Shown: positions 6,551-11,628 of the stretch, piece by piece
How the letters are laid out: every line of letters starts with the position of its first letter
How positions within the stretch are numbered: position 1 is the stretch's first letter
Assembly: GCA_003266105.1 (NCBI GenBank)
Contig: MVAA01000031.1
Coordinates: 1 to 11,628, forward strand
DNA length: 11,628 nucleotides
Direction: 5' to 3'
Origin: Methanosphaera sp. rholeuAM6
GTDB lineage: Archaea; Methanobacteriota; Methanobacteria; Methanobacteriales; Methanobacteriaceae
Program-made: the position numbers and the translations under genes
Notes under the pieces: generated by a model
Told to the model about the DNA's origin: nothing
The model's input: the letters and a program-made list of their open reading frames with translations, nothing else
The model's database searches: none

Positions 6551-6576
6551 TTTTTTCATATTTTTATATGAAAAAA
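6551..6576. repeat. Perfect 11-bp inverted repeat in the divergent control region
   Basis: TTTTTTCATAT (6551-6561) and ATATGAAAAAA (6566-6576) are perfect complements around a TTTT loop. The element lies between the divergent HsdS-like and Cys/His-rich genes. As DNA it could be a regulator site; as RNA it would be a weak A/U hairpin. The 238-nt region 6473-6710 holds no gene that I can see. Confidence 0.6.
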
Positions 6577-6612
6577 TAAAATAATTTTTAATCAAATATT
6601 TTTATATGAAAA
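6558..6612 (+). repeat. 17-bp direct repeat upstream of the Cys/His-rich gene
   Basis: ATATTTTTATATGAAAA occurs at 6558-6574 and again at 6596-6612, 38 bp apart. The first copy is half of the inverted repeat at 6551-6576. The second ends directly against the TATA box at 6614 and supplies its purine-rich BRE-like GAAAAG. A protein bound to the second copy would compete with TFB/TBP. Confidence 0.6.
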
Positions 6613-6621
6613 GTTTATATA
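6608..6621 (+). promoter_or_regulatory. BRE and TATA box of the Cys/His-rich gene
   Basis: GAAAAG followed by TTTATATA (6614-6621) is close to the ideal archaeal BRE/TATA promoter. Transcription would start near 6643, giving a leader of about 65 nt that includes the GGTGA ribosome site before the ATG at 6711. Confidence 0.65.
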
Positions 6622-6710
6622 CTGGTTAAGCTCATAGTATTATATAGTGCAATAAATGTTCCCAATTTAATTAATTATGTGATTTAAGAAAAATTTAATT
6701 TGGTGAAATA

Positions 6711-6950
6711 ATGAGTTGTGACGACGATAAAGAATGTTGTAAAGACAAACATAATCATAATCATGATGAAGAATGTTGTAAAGATAAAGGAGAACATGGT
6801 CATCATGATGAAGAATGTTGTAAAGGCAACGGTAAAAAAAATTGTAAAAAAGATCATGGCGATAACGAAAATTGTGAAAGAAAACAAAGATGTTGTCATG
6901 GTAAAAGAAGACAAGCAATGCGTTTAAAGTTAAATAACGCATATTTATAA
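6711..6950 (+). CDS. Cys/His-rich repeat miniprotein, possible metal binder
   Basis: A 79-residue protein with no family I recognise. It has 11 Cys and 8 His, about a quarter of all residues. Cys-Cys pairs lie at 9-10, 22-23, 36-37 and 61-62, with single Cys at 3, 45 and 55. The first three pairs sit in an imperfect repeat of the form D-E-E-C-C-K-D-K followed by a His cluster (HNHNH at 14-18, HGHH at 29-32). The rest is Asp, Glu, Lys and Asn. The last 15 residues (KRRQAMRLKLNNAYL) are basic and lack Cys. There is no signal peptide or membrane span, so it is probably cytosolic. Composition suggests binding of soft metal ions such as nickel, zinc, copper or cobalt, as in metallothionein-like or His-rich storage proteins; this is inference. 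TATA box, GGTGA site 6 nt before the ATG and a hairpin terminator show a real, singly transcribed gene. Reading frames overlapping it on both strands are shadows. Confidence 0.82.
   Translation: MSCDDDKECCKDKHNHNHDEECCKDKGEHGHHDEECCKGNGKKNCKKDHGDNENCERKQRCCHGKRRQAMRLKLNNAYL
6731..6825 (+). repeat. In-gene repeat encoding the ECCK units
   Basis: The 14-bp sequence AGAATGTTGTAAAG occurs exactly three times, at 6731-6744, 6770-6783 and 6812-6825, with periods of 39 and 42 bp (13 and 14 codons). The identity at DNA level suggests recent internal duplication, or room for copy-number change between strains. Confidence 0.8.
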
Positions 6951-6995
6951 AATATTTAACTAACTTAATTCAATATTATATATAAAAATAATTAA

Positions 6996-7032
6996 TAGTT
7001 TAGGTACCCGTATCTAAACTAATTTTTATTTT
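6996..7032 (+). terminator. Hairpin terminator of the Cys/His-rich gene
   Basis: A perfect 8-bp stem (TAGTTTAG at 6996-7003, CTAAACTA at 7014-7021) closes on GTACCCGTAT, which can add G-T, T-A and A-T pairs. It is followed by ATTTTTATTTT. It lies 46 nt after the stop codon and is the most GC-containing non-coding spot in the area. Confidence 0.65.
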
Positions 7033-7111
7033 AAACAAAGCAACTATTTTTAACAACTATTTTTCATTTTCTATAACATTATTAAATAAATAGGGTTAAT
7101 ACTCTGTTTTT

Positions 7112-7149
7112 TCAGTAAAAAAAGTGTAAAGAAATCACTTATAGTGATT
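7112..7149 (-). terminator. Hairpin terminator of the nitroreductase gene
   Basis: On the - strand, AATCACT and AGTGATT form a 7-bp stem around three bases (7133-7149), overlapping the end of the stop codon. A T-rich tail then ends in a T7 run. The remaining bases between 7033 and 7111 hold only a short direct repeat (CAACTATTTTT twice). Confidence 0.5.
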
Positions 7150-7666
7150 AGTAATATTTGATTTTATTTTCGTCAATATCATCAATACAATGTGCTTCAG
7201 GCCTGTTATTCGTTAAACCTAATGATAATATTCCTACAATACGATAATTATCATTTAAGGAGAAAATATTTCTTATAACATCTTCTGATTTTTCTTCATC
7301 TGCAGAAAATCTCAGATGTGATTGACACCAGCAACTGCCAACATCCTGTTGTGTAGCCATTAAATCCATATATGCAAGTGCAATTGAAGAATCTTCAATC
7401 CATGTATCTGCCTTTTGACTATCGGCAACAACAACAATTGCAGCATTAGCTTTTTCTAGCATTGATGAACCGGATGCTTTGGATTTGGATAGTTTTTTCA
7501 ATATTTCCTTATTTTTAACAAGATAGAATTCACATGGTTTTCTATTTCTACTTGTTGGTGCAAGCAATCCTGCCTGTAATATTTTTTCCAGTTTTTCTTC
7601 AGGTATATTTTCATCATTATATTCTCTAACACTTCTTCTTTTAAGCATAATGTTCAATAGTTCCAT
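7148..7666 (-). CDS. Nitroreductase-family flavoprotein
   Basis: A small member (172 aa) of the nitroreductase family, FMN-dependent NAD(P)H oxidoreductases that usually act as cytosolic dimers on nitro compounds, quinones or other acceptors. The FMN-phosphate motif is near the start (KRRSVREYND, residues 9-18). The second block is APTSRNRKPCEFYLV (36-50). WIEDSSIALAYMDLMATQQD (89-108) matches the long family helix, then GSCWCQ (110-115), and the end has YRIVGILSLGL. The two Cys in GSCWC and Cys45 are of interest for redox or oxygen sensitivity, but no function is shown. The ATG has AGGATGAG just upstream. TATATATATTAAA on the - strand (7708-7720) is a good TATA box, so it is probably transcribed alone. 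Natural substrate unknown. Confidence 0.9.
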   Translation of the reverse strand: MELLNIMLKRRSVREYNDENIPEEKLEKILQAGLLAPTSRNRKPCEFYLVKNKEILKKLSKSKASGSSMLEKANAAIVVVADSQKADTWIEDSSIALAYMDLMATQQDVGSCWCQSHLRFSADEEKSEDVIRNIFSLNDNYRIVGILSLGLTNNRPEAHCIDDIDENKIKYY

Positions 7667-7707
7667 TTTTACTCATCCTTTTGATTGTTTAACAAATAAA
7701 GACTGTT

Positions 7708-7720
7708 TAATATATATATA
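7708..7720 (-). promoter_or_regulatory. TATA box of the nitroreductase gene
   Basis: On the - strand the sequence TATATATATTAAA lies about 42-54 nt upstream of the ATG. Transcription would start near 7689, giving a leader of about 23 nt with the AGGATGAG ribosome site. Two copies of TTAAACA(A/G)TC (complements of 7683-7692 and 7701-7710) overlap or follow the box and could be operator half-sites. Confidence 0.5.
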
Positions 7721-7785
7721 GTTTCTAACTCATCAATTCTTATATATTTTCATTACCATTAACAATTGAAAAAGTTTTAAGGGGA

Positions 7786-9585
7786 TTAATTTACTCCACC
7801 CTCTACTTCAAACTGCTTATATAATCCTTTATAATAACCATTTTCTATCGTTATTAGGTCTTTATGTGTTCCTTCTTCAATTATTTTTCCATTATCAAGT
7901 ACCAGTATTTTATCCGCATTTTTAATGGTAGACAGTCGGTGTGCTATTATAAAGCTTGTTTTGTCTTCCATCAGTCTGTCCATTGCATCTTGTATAAGTT
8001 TTTCTGTACGTGTGTCGACACTGGATGTAGCTTCATCCAATATGAGTATTTTTTTGTCTGATAAGATTGTACGTGCTATGGTAAGTAATTGTTTTTGACC
8101 TGATGAGATGTTATCAGTATCTTCATTAAGTACAGTATCATATCCTTCAGGTAACTGTGTGATAAAGTTATGTGCATAAGCTATTTTTGAAGCATTTATT
8201 ATATCAGCATCTGTTGCTTCCAAATTACCATATTTAATGTTTTCTTTTATTGTATCACTAAACAGCCACGTTTCCTGAAGTACCATTCCCATTATGGATC
8301 TTAAACTGTTTTTATTATATTCGTTAATGTTTACTCCATCAATACTTATTTTTCCATTATCTATATCATAGAATCTCATCAGCAATTTGATGATAGTTGA
8401 TTTTCCTGCACCGGTATGACCAACAATGGCTATCTTTTCACCTTTTTTAACTTTAAAGGTTAAGTTTTTAATAATCTCAGTATCCTCATATGCAAATGAA
8501 ACATTTTCAAATGTTATTTCATCATAAATGTCTTCTATTTTAAGTGTTGACTTGTCTTCTTCAACATCAATTTCCAGAAACTCAAATATTCGTTCTGTAG
8601 CTGCCAATGCTGTTTGTACAAGATTCATTACACGAGTTATCTGTTGTATTGGTTGAGTAAAGTTCTGAATATATTGGAAGAACGCAAGTATGTCCCCAAC
8701 CATTATTGCATTTTCAAGAACTAATATTGCACCTATAACTGCTATGATCACATAGGATAAATTAGATATGAAATTCATTATCGGCCCCATAAGGCTTGAA
8801 TAGAATTGTGATTTCCATTCATAATCATACCATTTATCATTGTCATTTTTGAAGCTTTCAAACGAATCATCTTCTTGATTGAATGTACGAATTATATCCT
8901 GTCCACCAAATGTTTCCTCTATTTGGGAATTTACCATTCCTTTGTATCTGAGTTGATCCTTATAGTATTTCTGTGAACGCTTCATAACAATGCTTATCAC
9001 AATAAATGATATTGGTACTAGTATAATTGTTATCAGGGTTAACCAAATGTTTATACTCAACATCATTACAAATACACCGACAATTGTAATAATTGCAGTC
9101 ATAAATTGCAGGAATGTTGAGGTTATACCGGTTTGAAGTGAATCCACATCATTTGTTATTCTTGATAAAATATCTCCCCGTTTATTCTTATCGAAATCTT
9201 TCATGGACAATTGATTAACCTTTTCAATTAGTCTTTTTCTAAGTTTATAACTGATTTCTGTTGATATTTGTGTTAAAAACCAACTTTGTAAATAGGTAAA
9301 TATTGCACTGATAATATAAAGGATTGCTGCAATGATTAAAAGATTAAACAATATTTCAAAGTCAATACTTCCTGTTTTATTAATCATCTCATTTATTCCA
9401 TTGTATATTACTGTAGTGGCTTGTCCAATTAGTAATGGTGCAATAACAGTAAATGATGTGCTTATAACAGCACAGATAAATGTTATAATTAGCTTAAGCT
9501 TATAATCTTTAAGTAATGATAACACTTGTCCTAGTGATTTTCTCATATCATTAGGTTTGGATACCATTCTTCTATCCGGCCTCAT
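7786..9585 (-). CDS. ABC exporter half-transporter, consensus catalytic subunit
   Basis: A 599-residue type IV (exporter) ABC half-transporter: six predicted membrane segments (about 32-55, 79-100, 157-177, 180-201, 265-291, 296-320), then a nucleotide-binding domain. Motifs: Walker A GHTGAGKST (389-397), Q-loop Gln437, Walker B ILILDEATSSVD with the catalytic Glu518, and switch His549 (IIAHRLS). The signature is ISSGQ (493-497) instead of LSGGQ. The partner encoded just upstream has the reverse pattern, so the two form one consensus and one degenerate ATP site, as in LmrCD and TM287/288 exporters. The start overlaps the partner's stop codon (ATGA, 4 nt) with GGTGAT 5 nt before the ATG, pointing to coupled translation. 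Likely exports hydrophobic compounds, drugs or lipids across the cell membrane; the substrate is not shown. Confidence 0.93.
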   Translation of the reverse strand: MRPDRRMVSKPNDMRKSLGQVLSLLKDYKLKLIITFICAVISTSFTVIAPLLIGQATTVIYNGINEMINKTGSIDFEILFNLLIIAAILYIISAIFTYLQSWFLTQISTEISYKLRKRLIEKVNQLSMKDFDKNKRGDILSRITNDVDSLQTGITSTFLQFMTAIITIVGVFVMMLSINIWLTLITIILVPISFIVISIVMKRSQKYYKDQLRYKGMVNSQIEETFGGQDIIRTFNQEDDSFESFKNDNDKWYDYEWKSQFYSSLMGPIMNFISNLSYVIIAVIGAILVLENAIMVGDILAFFQYIQNFTQPIQQITRVMNLVQTALAATERIFEFLEIDVEEDKSTLKIEDIYDEITFENVSFAYEDTEIIKNLTFKVKKGEKIAIVGHTGAGKSTIIKLLMRFYDIDNGKISIDGVNINEYNKNSLRSIMGMVLQETWLFSDTIKENIKYGNLEATDADIINASKIAYAHNFITQLPEGYDTVLNEDTDNISSGQKQLLTIARTILSDKKILILDEATSSVDTRTEKLIQDAMDRLMEDKTSFIIAHRLSTIKNADKILVLDNGKIIEEGTHKDLITIENGYYKGLYKQFEVEGGVN

Positions 9586-11294
9586 AATGAATCACCTATA
9601 TTTTCTAATTGAGATGATAATATTTCTCGATAAATGGAACATCTACCTTTTAATTCATTATGAGAACCTTTATCAACTATTTCACCATCATTAAGCACGA
9701 TAATTTCATCAGCATCCTTTATTGAACTGATACGTTGTGACACTATGAGTACAGATTTATTATTGGTTATCTCTTTTAGTTTGTCACGAAGTTTCCTTTC
9801 GGTTGTAACATCCAATGCTGAAAAACAGTCATCAAACAGGTAAAAGTCATGTTTGCCGATAATGGCTCTTGCTATGGATAATCTCTGTTTTTGTCCACCA
9901 GAGAAGTTTGAACCACCCTGAGATACTTCCATGTCAAGATTATCTACAAATTCTGATGCTTGTGCATCTTTAATGGCATTAAACATTTCTTCTTCTGTAG
10001 CATCTTTTTTACCTTTAAGTAAATTACTTCTTATGCTTCCACTAAATAGTATTGCTTTCTGTGGTGCTAATGCTAATTTTTTTCGTAAGTTATGTAAATT
10101 ATACTTTTTAATATTTACATCATTTATCAATATTTCTCCACTGGTAACATCTTGTAGTCGCGGTATAAGATTAAGTATGGTGGTTTTACCACTACCCGTA
10201 CCTCCAATGATTGCAGTAGTTTTTCCGGGATATAACTTAAAGTTAATATTACGTAATGTTTCTTTTTCGGCTCCAGGATAGGTGTATGAAACATTTTTAA
10301 ATTCTAAAACATTTTCTGATGATTCTTGAGCATATTCTCCATCTATTATTGTTATTTCAGTTTCCAATACTTCTTCAACACGCTTTCCAGATACAAGGAC
10401 TCTTGGCAACATTATTGTAAAGCCACCAATCATCATGAATGAGAATACCATCTGTGTGGAGTATTGTACAAATGCGATTATGTCCCCTGTAAGCAGTGTT
10501 CCCTGTAAAGCATCAAATGCTCCAAAGTATAATATTACTACAATCATTATATTCATTATTAAATTCATTGCTGGAATAAGAATTAGCATTGTCCTGTAAA
10601 CATGCAGGTTGACTTCAAGGTATTCCCTGTTATACCTGTTAAATCTTTGTTCTTCATGTTCCTGTCTGACAAATGCTTTGATTACCGGTATTCCTATTAA
10701 TATTTCACGTGAAACTCTGTTGATTTGATCAACTATTTCCTGTGTTTTCTTAAAGTACGGTAAAACATTCCAAATAACAGTAATTAACAGTAGGGCAACA
10801 GCCACAAATGCTACAAAGATTATCCATGAAAGGTTTGAACCAATTTCAAATACTTTAATAATACTTCCCACTGCCAATATTGGAGCAAAAAGCAGAGTTC
10901 TAAACATTATACCCATAACATTTTGAATTTGGTTTATGTCATTGGTTGAACGTGTAATAAGGGATGCTCTGGAAAACTGGTTTAATTCGTGATTTGAATA
11001 TTTAAGAATTTTATGGAACAATTCTTCTCTTAAATCCCTTGCAAATGATGAAGAAACCTTACTTGAAACATATGATACTGCAATGGTAGCCAGTACGGAT
11101 ACTGCCACCATTAACATCATTTTTGTTCCAGTAGTGACTATTAAATTAAAATCTGTGTTTTGAATACCCAGATTCACAATATCTGCCGTGTATGAAGGTA
11201 AAGCTAAGTCACAGTAAACCTGAATAATTAAGAGTAACATTATTAAAAGCACAGGCTTTGTCTGCTTCTTAAAAGTGTTTAATATATTTTTCAT
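9582..11294 (-). CDS. ABC exporter half-transporter, degenerate-site subunit
   Basis: First gene of the exporter pair, 570 aa from the ATG at 11294. Six membrane segments (first at about 14-30, others before residue 310) precede the nucleotide-binding domain. Walker A is GGTGSGKTT (364-372), Q-loop Gln412 and a full signature FSGGQ (464-468). The Walker B end is YLFDDCFSALD, with Asp489 in place of the catalytic Glu, and the switch His is Gln520 (IVSQRIS). These losses are typical of the non-hydrolysing half of heterodimeric exporters and match the altered signature of the partner. The frame is open to an ATG at 11342, but GGGGG at 11301-11305 lies 6 nt before the ATG at 11294 (3 nt before the one at 11297), and the extra residues match no part of the family. 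A TATA box at 11379-11388 and twin pseudo-palindromes lie upstream. Confidence 0.92.
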   Translation of the reverse strand: MKNILNTFKKQTKPVLLIMLLLIIQVYCDLALPSYTADIVNLGIQNTDFNLIVTTGTKMMLMVAVSVLATIAVSYVSSKVSSSFARDLREELFHKILKYSNHELNQFSRASLITRSTNDINQIQNVMGIMFRTLLFAPILAVGSIIKVFEIGSNLSWIIFVAFVAVALLLITVIWNVLPYFKKTQEIVDQINRVSREILIGIPVIKAFVRQEHEEQRFNRYNREYLEVNLHVYRTMLILIPAMNLIMNIMIVVILYFGAFDALQGTLLTGDIIAFVQYSTQMVFSFMMIGGFTIMLPRVLVSGKRVEEVLETEITIIDGEYAQESSENVLEFKNVSYTYPGAEKETLRNINFKLYPGKTTAIIGGTGSGKTTILNLIPRLQDVTSGEILINDVNIKKYNLHNLRKKLALAPQKAILFSGSIRSNLLKGKKDATEEEMFNAIKDAQASEFVDNLDMEVSQGGSNFSGGQKQRLSIARAIIGKHDFYLFDDCFSALDVTTERKLRDKLKEITNNKSVLIVSQRISSIKDADEIIVLNDGEIVDKGSHNELKGRCSIYREILSSQLENIGDSL

Positions 11295-11323
11295 CATTTT
11301 CCCCCAATTATCAGCTAAAATAA

Positions 11324-11357
11324 TTAACAAATGGTTATTCATTTTAACAGATAGTTA
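11324..11357 (-). promoter_or_regulatory. Twin pseudo-palindromes, candidate operator of the ABC exporter
   Basis: TTAACAAATGGTTA (11324-11337) and TTAACAGATAGTTA (11344-11357) share the form TTAACAxATxGTTA, each containing TAAC-N5-GTTA. They start exactly 20 bp apart, about two helical turns, and lie between the TATA box and the ribosome site, with the upstream copy at the predicted transcription start. A regulator bound here would block transcription. No regulator gene is in the window. Confidence 0.45.
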
Positions 11358-11378
11358 CGTGTAATTAAATTTTATTTC

Positions 11379-11388
11379 ATTTTATAAT
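11379..11388 (-). promoter_or_regulatory. TATA box of the ABC exporter operon
   Basis: On the - strand ATTATAAAAT lies about 11 nt after the SNF2 gene stop codon. Transcription would start near 11358 with a leader of roughly 64 nt. This suggests the exporter genes have their own promoter rather than depending on read-through from the SNF2 gene. Confidence 0.45.
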
Positions 11389-11398
11389 TTGTTTTAAA

Positions 11399-11628
11399 TT
11401 ATTCTTTTCTAAGAGTTAATAATTCCATTAATTCTTTATCATTCATCTCAGTAATGAATTTTTCACCACTTCCAACAGTAATTTCGGCAAGTTCACGTTT
11501 ATCATGAATCATATCATTAATTCGTTCCTCGAATGTACCTGTAGTAATGAATCGATAAACCATCACATTATCTGTCTGACCGATACGATAAGCCCTGTCG
11601 GTAGCCTGGTTTTCAACAGCAGGATTCC
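11399..11628 (-). CDS. SNF2-family helicase, C-terminal end (partial)
   Basis: The last 75 codons of a gene that enters from beyond the right edge. The visible part begins NPAVENQATDRAYRIGQTDN. This is the strongly conserved helicase motif VI region of SNF2-type ATPases, with the arginine finger Arg in DRAYRIGQ. It continues VMVYRFITTGTFEERI and a helix ending IHDKRELAEITVG, then a short tail GSGEKFITEMNDKELMELL before the stop. SNF2 proteins use ATP to move along double-stranded DNA. Bacterial and archaeal members act in DNA remodelling, transcription recycling or defence, and the missing N-terminal part would decide which. No antisense or frame break is seen in this portion. The stop is followed at once by the exporter promoter region. 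Confidence 0.9.
   Translation of the reverse strand, partial: NPAVENQATDRAYRIGQTDNVMVYRFITTGTFEERINDMIHDKRELAEITVGSGEKFITEMNDKELMELLTLRKE

Noticed and set aside
6473..6710. Possible tRNA, small RNA or riboswitch in the long AT-rich gaps (also 2748-2990 and 6951-7147).
   Set aside because: No cloverleaf, no GC-rich stem block and no aptamer-like core could be found; only promoter, terminator and A/T repeat signals are supportable.
6667..6942. Open frames on the - strand and in another + frame across the Cys/His-rich gene, rich in Tyr, Phe, Leu and His.
   Set aside because: They are shadows of the repeat: the + frame at 6711 has the promoter, ribosome site and terminator, and the shadows have none.
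7036..7063. Short direct repeat CAACTATTTTT twice in the gap after the Cys/His-rich gene.
   Set aside because: Only 11 bp, two adjacent copies, not a CRISPR or attachment site; simple slippage in AT-rich DNA explains it.

Overview
The window looks like chromosomal DNA from a very AT-rich methanogenic archaeon of the order Methanobacteriales. Methanosphaera (gut-associated) is my best guess. A methanogenesis marker protein 8 (DUF2099) gene and an Alba chromatin protein place it among methanogenic archaea. Other support comes from archaeal TATA boxes, oligo-T terminators and Shine-Dalgarno (SD) sequences such as GGTGAT that match the archaeal 16S tail. The genus call is inference from base composition and gene content, not a database match.

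Layout from left to right. (1) 75-1731: an RNase Z-like metallo-beta-lactamase-fold hydrolase (+) whose 3' end overlaps by 4 nt the convergent gene for Alba (-). The Alba protein has an unusual Asn-rich acidic N-terminal tail. An unrecognised helical protein (-) follows. (2) 1899-4450: three + strand genes, each with its own spacing and signals: methanogenesis marker 8 (TTG start), a bacterial-looking 3-hydroxyacyl-CoA dehydrogenase, and an NTF2/SnoaL-like small protein. (3) 4480-6472 (-): a two-gene operon of a half-size type I specificity subunit (HsdS-like) and an HsdM-like DNA methylase. HsdM has substitutions in both the SAM-binding and catalytic motifs, and no HsdR is visible. (4) 6473-7032: a divergent intergenic region with a 17-bp direct repeat and an 11-bp inverted repeat, then a monocistronic gene for a 79-residue Cys/His-rich repeat protein. 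That gene has a textbook TATA box, an SD and a hairpin terminator. (5) 7148-7666 (-): a small nitroreductase-family flavoprotein. (6) 7786-11294 (-): two overlapping ABC half-transporter genes that together form an asymmetric heterodimeric exporter. They are preceded by twin pseudo-palindromes that look like an operator. (7) 11399-11628 (-): the C-terminal end of a SNF2-family helicase, cut by the window edge.

The region mixes core archaeal genes (Alba, marker 8) with accessory genes of bacterial character (HsdM/S, hydroxyacyl-CoA dehydrogenase, heterodimeric ABC exporter, nitroreductase), as expected for a gut methanogen exchanging genes with Firmicutes. The two best candidates for something undescribed are the Cys/His-rich repeat miniprotein, and next to it on the opposite strand the orphan half-HsdS/HsdM pair with apparently disabled catalytic motifs. 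The two share one intergenic control region.
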